Numbered from the stretch's first letter, positions 49,636 to 59,505 are shown. The stretch is DNA of 64,000 nt from Salinicoccus halitifaciens (GCF_021026095.1 NZ_JAJNCU010000002.1:310001-374000); one strand, 5' to 3'. A program made the numbers and translations. The notes: generated by a model not told the origin, from the letters alone.

Positions 49636-49678
49636 TGAAGCGTCCTGTGCTGATTTTCGGTGCAGGGCGCTTTTTATG
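49636..49678 (+). terminator. Hairpin terminator of rlmD
   Basis: AAGCGTCCTGTGC pairs (with G-T pairs) with GTGCAGGGCGCTT, then TTTTAT. Confidence 0.7.
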
Positions 49679-49746
49679 GGAAGGCATTTTATCTTTATGC
49701 GCTTCCGGGTAATGTATATAATAGGAGTATGAAAAGAGGGTGTGTA

Positions 49747-50271
49747 ATGCAGCAGTTCAAATATAAAATTTCAATCGTCGATAAAAAACAGAATGTTGTG
49801 ATTGCGGATGATGACGGAGGGGAATATGGAACTATAACGAGATCCGTGCTCAGGAACTGTGACAGGCGCAATACCTATCAGTATATGGGCACGGACGGCA
49901 GCACCGTGGTCATAGGAATGAAGAAAAGGCGTTTCCGGGATTTGAATGTGGCGAGTTACATCGTCCAGTCGGACAACTATGAATTCAAACTGAAGGAACG
50001 TCCCGGCACCAACCTGCTGTACTTCAAAGTCGAAGGGAAATTCGATAACAAGCGCATTAGCCTGGACGAGGACTGGAACGGCAACCTGGAAGTCTACTTC
50101 CACGGCAGCCATGTGATGACGGTGATCGAGGACCCGGTCACCGGTGAGACACAGATCAATTCAGGTGAAAAATTCAATGAAAGATCCTTCCCCTTCATCA
50201 TCGGTGTACTGATGTTCTTCATGTTCAAGGCGTATAAGAGGGAGAGCTGGCATATTGAACGGGCATTGTGA
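49747..50271 (+). CDS. Tubby-C/LURP-one-like domain protein
   Basis: A 174-residue beta-rich protein (MQQFKYKISIVDKKQNVVIA, DDDGGEYGTITRSVL, NYEFKLKERPGTNLLYFKVE), consistent with the tubby C-terminal-like/LURP-one fold found in small Bacillota proteins. A C-terminal hydrophobic helix (about 147-163) may anchor it. ATG 49747 follows GAGGGTG; an ATG at 49729 sits too close to AGGAG. TATAAT at 49717-49722 is a possible -10. Role unknown. Confidence 0.72.
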   Translation: MQQFKYKISIVDKKQNVVIADDDGGEYGTITRSVLRNCDRRNTYQYMGTDGSTVVIGMKKRRFRDLNVASYIVQSDNYEFKLKERPGTNLLYFKVEGKFDNKRISLDEDWNGNLEVYFHGSHVMTVIEDPVTGETQINSGEKFNERSFPFIIGVLMFFMFKAYKRESWHIERAL

Positions 50272-50280
50272 CTAAATCCC

Positions 50281-50297
50281 AATATGACAGTCATATT
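50281..50297. promoter_or_regulatory. Palindrome resembling the DesR-type site
   Basis: AATATGAC-A-GTCATATT, a perfect 8-1-8 palindrome, 52 bp before the -10 of the next gene. Its arms ATATGAC/GTCATAT are the same as those before des, but the centre is 3 bp shorter. Confidence 0.4.
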
Positions 50298-50325
50298 ACA
50301 AAGTTGTTTCATTTATAGAAATGTT

Positions 50326-50354
50326 TTGAAAATTTACGTCAATAAGTGTAGAAT
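50326..50354 (+). promoter_or_regulatory. Sigma-A promoter of the 75-residue membrane protein gene
   Basis: TTGAAA, 17 bp, TAGAAT, 31 bp before the start codon. Confidence 0.65.
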
Positions 50355-50385
50355 CTAATTACTCATACGAATAGGGGGGAGTCGC

Positions 50386-50613
50386 ATGCTCAGAGTGTTA
50401 TGTGCACTTATTCCGGCGGCGATCATATTGCTGCACCTGGTCTTCGAAGACAACCTGCTTTGGCTGATATCATTATTATTCGGACTGTTGGGCTTCATCT
50501 TCAGTTTCACCAATTTGAAATTCAGGGCGAATGCACTCGCATGGGGCTTACTGGTTTTGAATACGGGAGTGCTGATCTTCTCGATCGTCTACACGATCCA
50601 AAACTTCAGCTGA
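50386..50613 (+). CDS. Two- or three-helix membrane protein of unknown function
   Basis: A 75-residue, almost wholly hydrophobic protein (MLRVLCALIPAAIILLHLVF; LLWLISLLFGLLGFIFSF; a third helix near the end). GGGGGGAG ribosome site. It stands alone behind a good promoter and a palindrome. I do not recognise the family. Confidence 0.72.
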   Translation: MLRVLCALIPAAIILLHLVFEDNLLWLISLLFGLLGFIFSFTNLKFRANALAWGLLVLNTGVLIFSIVYTIQNFS

Positions 50614-50634
50614 GTACAGTAAAACAAAGGGACA

Positions 50635-50656
50635 GGGCTGAAGACAGCCCCTTTTT
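50635..50656. terminator. Short hairpin terminator
   Basis: GGGCTG-AAGA-CAGCCC followed by CTTTTTG, between convergent genes. Confidence 0.65.
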
Positions 50657-50661
50657 GTATT

Positions 50662-51711
50662 TTAATTTTCCGGCTCCATGTAACTGTAGTCATCCAGATC
50701 GAGGCTGGTGGGAAGGCCGCTCAGTAGGCGTGCAGCTTCACGGCCGATGTAGGGTGCGGCGGTGAGTCCCGTGGCGCCGAGCCCGTTGATGACGAATGTC
50801 CTGTCATCATGGTATCCGATGAACGGCAGGTGATCCCTTGCATAAGGTTTGAAGCCGGTCATCATCTTGATGTCCGTGATGGCATGGTCCGGGAAATACC
50901 GTTCGGCGAGCCCCCTCAAATAACGGTGGTTTTCCTCAGAAGGTGAATCATCAAAAGATTCAGTGTCGATATGCGTGGTGCCGATCGCAAACTCATTGGC
51001 ACCCATCTCCACGATATAAATGGGCCCGAGTGCCATGACGACCGGTGTATGGACGACCTCGGGCGCTTCGACTTTAAAATGCAGCACCTCGGAGCGCTGA
51101 TGGCGGACAGCCGGTCCGAAGTCCTGCTCGACGCCCCATGCACCGGTTGCGTAGATGGTGACATGGTCATCACCCGGCGCCGGTGCCTCGCCTTCAATCC
51201 ATTCGCCCCCGTTGGAGACGAAGGCATTTTTCAATGCGTCCCTGAGCAGCGCCCCTTTGACCTGCGCACCGCCTTCGACATAGACCCCGGGGTAGCTGTC
51301 GTTCAAATAAGGATGGCGCTGTTTGACTTCCTCCCTTGAAAGCTTCAGGACTTCACCCATTTCAGGCGCATCCGCCTTTTTTTTGCTGATGCGATTGAAG
51401 CCGAGTTCGAGGACTTCATCATCTTTGAATAAAGAGATCGCACCCCGCTGTGTATACCCCGTCTCAAGTTCTGTCTCCCGTTCAAGCCGGCTGATGAAGG
51501 ACGGATAATATTCCGCCGCTTTCGTCACCAGGCGGTACCATTTCTTATTCCTCCGCTGGGAGACCCATGGATTGATGATGCCCGCCGACGCCTCCGTCGC
51601 ATTCCCGGCATCATTGCGGTCATACAGGGTGACCGAGTGACCGTGCTGCTTCAAATGATAGCCGAGGGAAGCACCTGCAATGCCGCCCCCGATGATTGTG
51701 AATTTTTCCAT
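50662..51711 (-). CDS. FAD-dependent amino-acid oxidase/dehydrogenase (DadA/ThiO type)
   Basis: A 349-residue DAO-superfamily flavoprotein. The N-terminus EKFTIIGGGIAGASLGYHL holds the FAD-binding GxGxxG, followed by YDRNDAGNATEASAGIINPW, and the late region has MTGFKPYARDHLPFIGYHDD and NGLGATGLTAAPYIGREAA, which cradle FAD. It would oxidise a D-amino acid, glycine or sarcosine-like amine. No thi genes lie nearby, so ThiO is unlikely. Divergent from the DUF3267 gene. Confidence 0.87.
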   Translation of the reverse strand: MEKFTIIGGGIAGASLGYHLKQHGHSVTLYDRNDAGNATEASAGIINPWVSQRRNKKWYRLVTKAAEYYPSFISRLERETELETGYTQRGAISLFKDDEVLELGFNRISKKKADAPEMGEVLKLSREEVKQRHPYLNDSYPGVYVEGGAQVKGALLRDALKNAFVSNGGEWIEGEAPAPGDDHVTIYATGAWGVEQDFGPAVRHQRSEVLHFKVEAPEVVHTPVVMALGPIYIVEMGANEFAIGTTHIDTESFDDSPSEENHRYLRGLAERYFPDHAITDIKMMTGFKPYARDHLPFIGYHDDRTFVINGLGATGLTAAPYIGREAARLLSGLPTSLDLDDYSYMEPEN

Positions 51712-51791
51712 TTTATACTATCCCTCCGTGCATGATTCATTGAAATTATATGATAGACTGTGTACTGATGTCATTTTGAGGAGCCTGACCC

Positions 51792-52355
51792 ATGAACAAG
51801 TACGTACTGGACATATTCAAAGATCAGGACGCTCTGAAAACTTTGAACAAATGGTCCATCCTGATCACACTCGGCGCCTTCATATTATTCTACTTATTCG
51901 AGGTGCTTTTCACAAATACGACGGGCTCAGCCGTCATCGGCTGGTCGCCGCTTGAACTTCTGTTGTCGGTGATACTGATCTTTTTGATCATCTTCGCGGT
52001 CATCACTGTACATGAAGCCATCCACGGCCTGTTCTTCAAGCTGTTCAGGCCCCGGGGCAACGTGAAGTTCGGATACTCCAAGGGGATGTTCTACGCGACT
52101 TCCCCCGGCGAAGTGTTCAGAAGGCACGAATTCAAAATCATCATCATCATGCCTTTCATCATTATAACAGCGTTGATGATGATGATATGGTTCATCGTGC
52201 CACACGCATCGATCAAGTATTTCCTCGCACTGCATACCGGCGCCTGTGCCGGAGATTTTTATTACCTTCACCTGCTGAATAAACACCCTGAGATGCAGTA
52301 TGTCGAGGACACCGATGTCGGCATGACGATGTACGAAAGCCATCCGGATGGATAG
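51792..52355 (+). CDS. DUF3267 membrane metalloprotease-like protein
   Basis: A 187-residue protein with about four membrane helices. [15 protein letters not shown] carries HExxH inside a helix and a later [12 protein letters not shown] gives a possible third ligand, the DUF3267 pattern of site-2-protease-like small proteins. No substrate is known. GAGGAG ribosome site about 8 nt before ATG. Its stop codon overlaps the LexA box of dinB. Confidence 0.85.
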   Translation: MNKYVLDIFKDQDALKTLNKWSILITLGAFILFYLFEVLFTNTTGSAVIGWSPLELLLSVILIFLIIFAVITVHEAIHGLFFKLFRPRGNVKFGYSKGMFYATSPGEVFRRHEFKIIIIMPFIIITALMMMIWFIVPHASIKYFLALHTGACAGDFYYLHLLNKHPEMQYVEDTDVGMTMYESHPDG

Positions 52356-52366
52356 AACGCCTGTTC
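52355..52366. promoter_or_regulatory. LexA (SOS) box of dinB
   Basis: GAACGCCTGTTC fits the GAAC-N4-GTTC core of the Gram-positive LexA box. It overlaps the -35 region of a promoter whose TATAAT is at 52376-52381, 31 bp before the dinB start. Confidence 0.65.
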
Positions 52367-52411
52367 GTATCATGTTATAATGAAGGCAACGATAAGTGTT
52401 GGGTGATGATT

Positions 52412-53479
52412 ATGGAAAAAAGGATCATTCATATAGATATGGACGCTTTCTATGCACAGATAGAGCAGCGGGATCATCCTGAGTACCGGGGGAAGCCGGT
52501 CATCGTCGGCGGCAGGTCGCAGAGCCGCGGCGTGGTTGCGACTGCGAGTTATGAAGCCCGGAAGTTCGGCGTGCATTCGGCGATGCCGACACGGACGGCC
52601 TATAAGCTCTGCCCGGACGGCATTTATGTGCGTCCCCGTTTCGATGTCTACAAAGCGGTCTCAAAGGAAATCATGGATGTCTTCCTTTCCTACTCGGAAC
52701 TGGTTGAACCGCTGAGCCTGGATGAGGCCTACCTCGACATCACGCACCTCGTGTCCCGGGAGCGCACCGCGAAGTCGGTCGCACTGAATATCCAGCGGGA
52801 TATATTTGAGAAGACGCGCCTCACTTCTTCAAGCGGCATTTCCTACAATAAATATCTCGCGAAGATCGCATCCGGGATGAACAAGCCGAAAGGGACGACC
52901 GTCATCCATCATGGCAATGTGATGGAAATACTGAAGGAGATGCCGATCGGGAAGTTCCCCGGCGTCGGCAGGGTCACCGAGGAAAAGATGAAATCGCTGA
53001 AGATCTTCAACGGGGAAGATCTCCATGGCTGGGCGGAAGCCGACCTCGTGCGCGAGTTCGGGAAGCGGGGGAGCTCATTGTACCGTAAGGCACGCGGCAT
53101 CGGCACGAGTGAACTCAATGTCGACCGGGTGAGGAAGTCTGTCGGCAAGGAGACGACTTTCGACCATGATGTGAACGATGATGAATACATTCTGAAAGTG
53201 CTTGAAGAACTGAGCCATAAAGTCAGCGGCAATCTCGACAGGCGGCAGTTTGCCGGCAGGGTCGTGACGGTCAAGCTGAAGACCCATGATTATAAGACGC
53301 ACACCAAGCAGATGATGACCACCAACCCGATCTTCAAAGGTGACGAGATCTTTCATTATGCTTATAATTTATATCATGAAGTGAAGGAACCTGAAGAGCC
53401 GATCCGCCTGATCGGTGTGACCGTCTCGCATCTCGAGGAAAGAAGTTACCGTAATTTGACGATATATGATTTTTTATAA
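52412..53479 (+). CDS. dinB: DNA polymerase IV (Y family)
   Basis: A 355-residue translesion polymerase. Catalytic carboxylates: [13 protein letters not shown] near the start and [12 protein letters not shown] near residue 105; a steric-gate region DAFYA; helix-hairpin-helix [18 protein letters not shown]; little-finger domain 230-340. There is no obvious C-terminal clamp-binding QxxLF beyond [13 protein letters not shown] 52412 follows GGGTGAT; two earlier starts lie inside that site. A LexA box suggests induction by DNA damage. Confidence 0.93.
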   Translation: MEKRIIHIDMDAFYAQIEQRDHPEYRGKPVIVGGRSQSRGVVATASYEARKFGVHSAMPTRTAYKLCPDGIYVRPRFDVYKAVSKEIMDVFLSYSELVEPLSLDEAYLDITHLVSRERTAKSVALNIQRDIFEKTRLTSSSGISYNKYLAKIASGMNKPKGTTVIHHGNVMEILKEMPIGKFPGVGRVTEEKMKSLKIFNGEDLHGWAEADLVREFGKRGSSLYRKARGIGTSELNVDRVRKSVGKETTFDHDVNDDEYILKVLEELSHKVSGNLDRRQFAGRVVTVKLKTHDYKTHTKQMMTTNPIFKGDEIFHYAYNLYHEVKEPEEPIRLIGVTVSHLEERSYRNLTIYDFL

Positions 53480-53518
53480 TAATATAGGCTTAATTAAATT
53501 TTAAAGGAAGACAAGTGA

Positions 53519-54277
<759 letters not shown>

Positions 54278-54288
54278 TCTGCCTGGAG

Positions 54289-54330
54289 ATCCGGCAGTGG
54301 GGGCCTTGCTCATCCGCTGCCGGATTTTTG
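54289..54330 (+). terminator. Hairpin terminator of map
   Basis: ATCCGGCAG pairs with CTGCCGGAT, followed by TTTTG. Its loop contains TTGCTCATCC, similar to the words of the following array. Confidence 0.7.
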
Positions 54331-54334
54331 TTTG

Positions 54335-54500
54335 AATGAGCAGTATTGGCCTCTCCCTGCTCACTCAGTTGTGATTTTAGGTGCGAGTGAGCAGAATCTG
54401 TGTCTCCCTGCTCATTCAAGTATAACTTTGGCTGTGAATAAGCAGAATCTGCCTCTCCCTGCTCATCCACGTCCAATTTCCTGCATGAGTGAGCAGATAC
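54335..54500. repeat. Array G: three and a half 51-bp units, arms TGAGCAG and CTGCTCA
   Basis: TGAGCAG (or TAAGCAG) starts at 54337, 54388, 54439 and 54490, exactly 51 bp apart. Each full unit has a 13-nt loop and then CTGCTCA. The last copy is cut after the left arm. It lies between the terminators of map and the convergent YdjM-like gene. Confidence 0.83.
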
Positions 54501-54507
54501 ATAAAAA

Positions 54508-54560
54508 GCCCGGACACGGCAGGGGGACGCGGCCTCCTTTTCGTATCCGGGTTTTATTTA
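54508..54560 (-). terminator. Hairpin terminator of the YdjM-like gene
   Basis: On the minus strand AAACCCGGATACG pairs with CGTGTCCGGGCTTT around a long loop, then TTTTATG. Confidence 0.65.
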
Positions 54561-54563
54561 GTC

Positions 54564-55043
54564 TTAAATATAAAAATAAATGGCCTGGTATCCGTAATAG
54601 AAAGAGGCGAGGGCCAAGAGGCTGAATATGACTTCTTCCACGATGCTTCCGGTTTTTGTGGTGAGCGGGAATCTGACTCTGTAGTCGAGAGGGAAGAACA
54701 GCTGGATGCCGCGCTTCGTTCCCATATCCAATATGTAATGGCTCGCCATGCCGACGACGATGCCGGCGGTGACCTCATCGAAAGGCTGGAATGCTTTCAG
54801 CAGGAATGCCATGATGACTAAAAATAACAGGCTGTGTGTGAATGAGCGGTGGCCGAATATCAAATTCACAATCTTGGAAGTGACGGGCAGTTTTCTGCCG
54901 ATCATACTCCCGCCGTGACAGATATCGGGGAGCAGGGCGCCGATGATGCCTGCACCGGTCAGGATGATCGGGTCCATGCCTGAAAAATAGGAATAGGCGA
55001 GGCCCGCAGCGATTCCGCCGGTGATATGTGTTTTTCCCGTCAT
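54564..55043 (-). CDS. YdjM-like membrane-bound metal-dependent hydrolase
   Basis: A 159-residue protein with four helices. Conserved metal-binding residues are in GKTHITGGIAAG, LLPDICHGGS, GHRSFTHSLLF and SHYILDMGTKRGIQLFFP, as in the LexA-regulated/membrane-bound YdjM family (DUF457). Its biochemical reaction is not known. GGAGGGAAAATT before ATG. The family was first noticed as SOS-regulated in E. coli; I see no LexA box here. Confidence 0.87.
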   Translation of the reverse strand: MTGKTHITGGIAAGLAYSYFSGMDPIILTGAGIIGALLPDICHGGSMIGRKLPVTSKIVNLIFGHRSFTHSLLFLVIMAFLLKAFQPFDEVTAGIVVGMASHYILDMGTKRGIQLFFPLDYRVRFPLTTKTGSIVEEVIFSLLALASFYYGYQAIYFYI

Positions 55044-55176
55044 AATTTTCCCTCCTTAGATTATTTATGATACCATTAAATGCATAATAATTTCATTTTA
55101 TATGTGAAATGATTTCATTTTTTATGAAATATTCAAAGCAGTAAATTTTAAAATAAAAATATTGAGGAGAATGAAA

Positions 55177-55371
55177 ATGCCGGGAACAAGAAGAGATAAT
55201 ATCGCTCCGGGAAAGAGAGTCAACGTCGTACAGAAACAGGATCAGAGGACGGGGAGGCTGACCGAAGGGGTGGTCGCAAGGATCCTCACGAATTCACCGA
55301 CACATCCCCACGGCATCAAAGTGAAACTAGAAGACGGGACCGTCGGCAGGGTGAAGGAGATACTGGACTGA
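55177..55371 (+). CDS. ywbE: YwbE family protein
   Basis: A 64-residue basic protein (PGTRRDNIAPGKRVNVVQKQ; GVVARILTNSPTHPHGIKVK; LEDGTVGRVKEIL) that matches the conserved YwbE family of unknown function, probably a small beta-barrel. ATG 55177 is 7 nt after GAGGAG; the ATG at 55171 is too close. Its stop lies 2 nt from the end of the convergent HAD gene, with no terminator between. Confidence 0.9.
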   Translation: MPGTRRDNIAPGKRVNVVQKQDQRTGRLTEGVVARILTNSPTHPHGIKVKLEDGTVGRVKEILD

Positions 55372-55373
55372 CT

Positions 55374-55895
55374 TCATCCTGTGAGCCAGCCGGCGAATGA
55401 CAGCAAATCCGGGAACTGATGGTCAGCGCCCGCCTTCTTTTTATCTTTTCCGATGAAAATGGTGCGGGTGCCGGCGTTTTTGCCCGCCTGTATATCCACT
55501 TCACGGTCGCCGGCCATGAAACTCCGGGACAGATCGATGTCATGTTTTTCAGCCAGATCCAAAATCATGCCCGGTGCGGGTTTCCTGCACCGGCTTTTTG
55601 CCTGCGGCATATCGGGGCAGTAGGCGATATCATCCAGGAAAGCCCCGTGCTTTTCCAGCTCCTCTTCCATCTTCCCGTGCACCTCATGCAGTTCCTCCTC
55701 CGTCATGAAACCAAGTCCGACGCCGCCCTGATTGGTCACCACGAACACTTTATAGCCGGCTTCATTCAATTTCCTGACACCTTCGCCCACATCATCCAGC
55801 AAATAAAAATCTTCCGGTGCGTTCACGAATCTTACACGTTCACTCATCACTTCATTGATGACGCCGTCACGATCAAGAAATACAGCCTTATGCAT
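55374..55895 (-). CDS. HAD-IIIA phosphatase (GmhB-like)
   Basis: A 173-residue HAD phosphatase. Motif I FLDRDGVINE (two catalytic Asp), motif II FVVTNQGGVGLGF, a Cys/His zinc-loop region AYCPDMPQAKSRCRKPAP and motif IV MAGDREVDIQAG match D,D-heptose 1,7-bisphosphate phosphatase. Gram-positive relatives may act on other sugar or histidinol phosphates. ATG 55895 follows GAGGAGTGG; the ATG at 55913 has no site. It sits behind the gamma-glutamyltransferase gene with a terminator between. Confidence 0.87.
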   Translation of the reverse strand: MHKAVFLDRDGVINEVMSERVRFVNAPEDFYLLDDVGEGVRKLNEAGYKVFVVTNQGGVGLGFMTEEELHEVHGKMEEELEKHGAFLDDIAYCPDMPQAKSRCRKPAPGMILDLAEKHDIDLSRSFMAGDREVDIQAGKNAGTRTIFIGKDKKKAGADHQFPDLLSFAGWLTG

Positions 55896-55913
55896 CGAAA
55901 ATCCACTCCTCAT

Positions 55914-55950
55914 TAAAAAATCTCCGCCCTCTGGTCAGAGGGCGGAGTCC
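55914..55950 (-). terminator. Hairpin terminator of ggt
   Basis: CTCCGCCCTCTG pairs with CAGAGGGCGGAG over a 2-nt loop; on the minus strand ATTTTTTAA follows. Confidence 0.85.
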
Positions 55951-55955
55951 GTCCA

Positions 55956-57671
55956 TCAATCTTCCACAGCCTTGGCATCGCCCGGTCTCGGGAAATCGGC
56001 CCCGCCGTAAAGGCGGTGGTCGTTGTTCTGATCGATCATGATCGCCTGCACGTCGCCGATCCTTGTATCGGCGCCTTCTTCCCTGAATGACTGGTCGAAT
56101 TCATAGCCGAGGTCTGCAAGTTTTTCAAGTACGGCATCTTCCACACCATCCTCCCACTGATCGTCAAGGTCGGGTGTGACATAGACGCGGGGATCTTTGA
56201 TGGCTTCGTCGATCGGCATCTTATAGTCGATGACATTGACGATGGTCTGCACGACGGAAGCGATGATTGTTGCAGCCCCCGGTGAACCGAGCGTAAAGAA
56301 CGGTTTACCGTCATGGAAAAGGATCGCCGGTGACTTTGAACTTTTCGGATATTTATTGCCGTTCGGTTCATTCACGCTGCCGGGTTCCACCGAAAAATCG
56401 GTCAGATGGTTGTTCAGTATGAAACCGTAACCCGGCACCATGATGCCGGAACCGTAGATGCGTTCAATCGAGGTCGTGCACGCAGCAACGTTCCCCCACT
56501 GGTCGACGGCGGTGTAATGGGTGGTCTCCATTCCTTCCCTGCCTGACGGTTCACCCTGTTCGCGGGGGCTGTGCCCGTCTTTTTGATACTTCCATGGATC
56601 GCCTGCCTCTTTTTTCTCTGCCTTCCTTTCGATGGAAAGCTCTTCCAGACGTTCCTTGATGTAATCTTCGTGGAGTACGCCGTCGAGCGGGGCAGGGGTG
56701 AAGTTGGTGTCTTCGATATGGGCATTTTTATCCGCCAGGGCGAGCTGCAGCGTCTGCGCCATCAGGTGGTATTTTTCCACGGAATGCGGATTATACTGCG
56801 AAATGTCCACCTGCTCCAGGATCTTCAGCTGCATGGCCACACCGATGCCGCCGGCACTCGGGGGCACAGGCAGGGCGATGTCAAATCCCCTGTAATTCGT
56901 CCACAGCGGTTCATCGACGATGACTTCATAATTGAGCAGGTCCTGATGAGTCATGATGCCGCCGTGGTCTTTGACCGCCTTGATGATCGCATCTGCAATC
57001 TCACCTTCGTAGACATCATCGAATCCTTTGTCCCTGATTGTTCTGAGTGTATGTGCAAGCTCCGGCTGCCTGAGGGTGTCTCCTTCTTTAAGGTGTGTGC
57101 CGCCGGGCATGAACTTCTTCCGGGCCTCTTCATGGAGCCGGTGATCGAACAGCTCAAGCGTACGCTCCATCAGCCCGTGGACTCTGTAGTCCGATTCTGC
57201 AAGACGTATTGCAGGGTCTATCAACGTCTCCAGCGGGAGCGTCGCATAATTTTCGTGGAGGTGTTTCAGGCCTTTCATGATGCTCGGTATACCGACCGCC
57301 GTCCCGTGCGTGGAACGTTCATCGAAAGGGATCTCCTCGCCGTTTTCATCCACGAAGGTTTCCGGCGTCATGGCGGCGGGTGCCTTCGGGTGGGCATTGA
57401 TCATTTTGGTTTCATCTTTTTCAGCGTCATAGCACATCAGGAAGCCGCCTGAACCGATGCCTGTGTTCATGCCTTCAACGACCGAAAGTGCAAGCTGCAC
57501 CGCGATGACCGCATCGAATGCATTGCCGCCTTTCTTAAGCATCTCATTGCCGGCATCGGTCGCTTCCTTGACCGCACTTGAGACCATGCCGTAACGGCCC
57601 GTATCACCTTTCATGTCCTGATCGGGCTCTATATATTTTTGTACCGCAAAAATTTCTTCTATATTTGCCAT
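55956..57671 (-). CDS. ggt: Gamma-glutamyltransferase
   Basis: A 571-residue Ntn hydrolase. The catalytic Thr begins the small subunit in METTHYTAVDQWGNVAACTTS, with downstream substrate-binding NNHLTDFS and KSSKSPAILFHDGKPFFTLG and GSPGAATIIASV. It would hydrolyse or transfer gamma-glutamyl groups from glutathione-like thiols or poly-gamma-glutamate. Unlike B. subtilis Ggt it has no signal peptide, so it appears cytoplasmic. The start codon is an ATG in ATATGAATGG with GGAGTG upstream. Confidence 0.92.
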   Translation of the reverse strand: MANIEEIFAVQKYIEPDQDMKGDTGRYGMVSSAVKEATDAGNEMLKKGGNAFDAVIAVQLALSVVEGMNTGIGSGGFLMCYDAEKDETKMINAHPKAPAAMTPETFVDENGEEIPFDERSTHGTAVGIPSIMKGLKHLHENYATLPLETLIDPAIRLAESDYRVHGLMERTLELFDHRLHEEARKKFMPGGTHLKEGDTLRQPELAHTLRTIRDKGFDDVYEGEIADAIIKAVKDHGGIMTHQDLLNYEVIVDEPLWTNYRGFDIALPVPPSAGGIGVAMQLKILEQVDISQYNPHSVEKYHLMAQTLQLALADKNAHIEDTNFTPAPLDGVLHEDYIKERLEELSIERKAEKKEAGDPWKYQKDGHSPREQGEPSGREGMETTHYTAVDQWGNVAACTTSIERIYGSGIMVPGYGFILNNHLTDFSVEPGSVNEPNGNKYPKSSKSPAILFHDGKPFFTLGSPGAATIIASVVQTIVNVIDYKMPIDEAIKDPRVYVTPDLDDQWEDGVEDAVLEKLADLGYEFDQSFREEGADTRIGDVQAIMIDQNNDHRLYGGADFPRPGDAKAVED

Positions 57672-57782
57672 TCATATGTCACTCCTAAGTCTATGTTTTC
57701 TTGAGATACATATTTATAACCTTTATCGGCGGGTTTAAAACGCGGGGGAGGGAACGCAGTAAATTTATGACCTCCCTTCAAT

Positions 57783-57815
57783 AAAAACGGCACCTTGCGG
57801 AAGGCGCCGTTTTTC
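57783..57815 (-). terminator. Hairpin terminator of the carbonic anhydrase operon
   Basis: AAAAACGGC-(A)-CCTT pairs with AAGG-(C)-GCCGTTTTT; A and T runs on both sides. Confidence 0.8.
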
Positions 57816-57822
57816 ATTCAAT

Positions 57823-58386
57823 CTAATTCTTATAACCGTCGACGACAAGGTCGACTTTGCCGTTCTCGGGATCGATCACAAGCCCGTGAACCGGGACACT
57901 GTTGTCGAACAATGGATGTTCATGCACTTTACGCACGCTTTCCCTGACGCTGTCCTCGACGGATTCAAAGCCTTTCAGCCATGATTCGATATCGATCCTC
58001 GAATGCTTGAGCACTTCGAATGTGTTATCCGAAATGCCGCGGTCTTTCATCTCCTGAATCATCGGCTCTGGTTTAAGGGCACCGAAGCCGCAGTCGTGGT
58101 GGCCCATGATGACGACTTCCTCGACGCCGAGCATGTACACCGCAACAAGTATGCTGCGCACCGTGCTGCCGTAAGGGTGGGAAATGACCCCGCCGGCATT
58201 TTGTATATGCTTGATGTCACCGTTCTTCAGACCGAGTGATTTGAAGGACATTTCCGTGAGCCTCGTATCCATGCAGGACACGAGGACCATTTTTTTCTGT
58301 GGCGATTTTGTTGCGACATAATTTTTATACTCTTCGTTTTCAACGAAGCTCTTATTGAATTCAAGCAAATCATATAGTAATGGCAT
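57823..58386 (-). CDS. Beta-class carbonic anhydrase
   Basis: A 187-residue zinc enzyme that interconverts CO2 and bicarbonate. Zinc and catalytic residues: VSCMDTRL (C-x-D-x-R) and MGHHDCGFGA (H-x-x-C), with NAGG near residue 70. ATG 58386 begins one base after the stop of the YihY gene, with GGGAGGA about 10 nt upstream. A longer frame into the YihY gene is not supported. Cotranscribed with YihY. Confidence 0.91.
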   Translation of the reverse strand: MPLLYDLLEFNKSFVENEEYKNYVATKSPQKKMVLVSCMDTRLTEMSFKSLGLKNGDIKHIQNAGGVISHPYGSTVRSILVAVYMLGVEEVVIMGHHDCGFGALKPEPMIQEMKDRGISDNTFEVLKHSRIDIESWLKGFESVEDSVRESVRKVHEHPLFDNSVPVHGLVIDPENGKVDLVVDGYKN

Positions 58387-58387
58387 C

Positions 58388-59446
58388 TTAGCTGGTTCCT
58401 CCCGCTTCTGCTGTATTGGTATCGTTTTGTTTCGCAATGTCGTTCTTGTGGATGATGGCATTGATCTGTGCACCTGTGATGATTATGATTCCGGTGATGA
58501 ACAACCATAAGAGCAGGATGATCACACCGGCGATGCTGCCGTATGTCGCCGAGTAGTTCCCGAAGTTTGACACATAGAATCCGAAGCCCCATGAGGCGAC
58601 AAGGAACGCAATCGTTGTGAATATCGTGCCGGGGATCACGGATTTCCAGTCGATTTTAATATTCGGGGCGACTGAGTACATGATCAGGAACACGACGAAT
58701 ACAAGCAGCAGCGGCAGAATGCTTCTGACGAGGTTCCATACTGTCGAGAACTGCTGATCGAGTCCAATCACACCAAACATCAGGTTGCCGATCTGGCCGC
58801 CGAATACGATGAGTACGAATGTAAGTAAGACTGATAATGTCAGGACGATTGTGAAAATGATCGAAAGTCCTTTCGCAACGACGAAGTTGCGGTTGTCCTC
58901 CACATCGTAGGCGACATTGAATGCATTCATCAGGGCGGTCATGCCGTTGGATGCAGCCCACAGCGTTGCAATCAGACCGAATGATAAGAGTCCGCCGGTC
59001 GATTCTGACATCACATCATCGATGACACCCGACAGCATCCCTGAAATCTCCGCCGGAGCGTAATCCTCGATGAAGCCGGTGATTGTGGCCTGGTCGATGT
59101 TGAATAAAGGCACCAGTGTCAGAAGGAAGATCAGCAGCGGGAATATCGCAAGCATGAAATAATATGCCAGCTGTGCGGCCATCCCCGTCGTGTTGTCCTT
59201 TGAGAACTGGAACATCAGCTTCTGGAAGAAATTTGCATCTTTCTTCGCCTTGGCCGGTTTGTTTATCTGGGAGACATACAGCTGTTCATCGTCCTTTTTC
59301 GGTTCCTTCGACTTGAAGACGGTGTTTTCAACGTATGTCTCATCACCCTTTTTCTTGTTACCCTTTCCCTTATTGTCTTTTTTGCCTTCAGACTCTTCCT
59401 TTATCTGTGACAAATACTTTGAATTCTTGTTCTCATCTTTAGACAT
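58388..59446 (-). CDS. YihY/BrkB-family membrane protein
   Basis: A 352-residue protein with six membrane helices (about 95-330) of the YihY/virulence factor BrkB family, with TGMAAQLAYYFMLAIFPLLI at helix 1 and ATYGSIAGVIILLLWLFITG near the end. The first 85 residues form a long, highly charged Lys/Glu/Asp tail (EESEGKKDNKGKGNKKKGDE), longer than in most members. Despite old names it is not a ribonuclease. ATG 59446 follows GAGAGGTG. Confidence 0.9.
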   Translation of the reverse strand: MSKDENKNSKYLSQIKEESEGKKDNKGKGNKKKGDETYVENTVFKSKEPKKDDEQLYVSQINKPAKAKKDANFFQKLMFQFSKDNTTGMAAQLAYYFMLAIFPLLIFLLTLVPLFNIDQATITGFIEDYAPAEISGMLSGVIDDVMSESTGGLLSFGLIATLWAASNGMTALMNAFNVAYDVEDNRNFVVAKGLSIIFTIVLTLSVLLTFVLIVFGGQIGNLMFGVIGLDQQFSTVWNLVRSILPLLLVFVVFLIMYSVAPNIKIDWKSVIPGTIFTTIAFLVASWGFGFYVSNFGNYSATYGSIAGVIILLLWLFITGIIIITGAQINAIIHKNDIAKQNDTNTAEAGGTS

Positions 59447-59505
59447 GAGCACACCTCTCTAGTAAGAAAAGGACCAACATCCGTCAGTCCCTTCAAGTAT
59501 TTATG

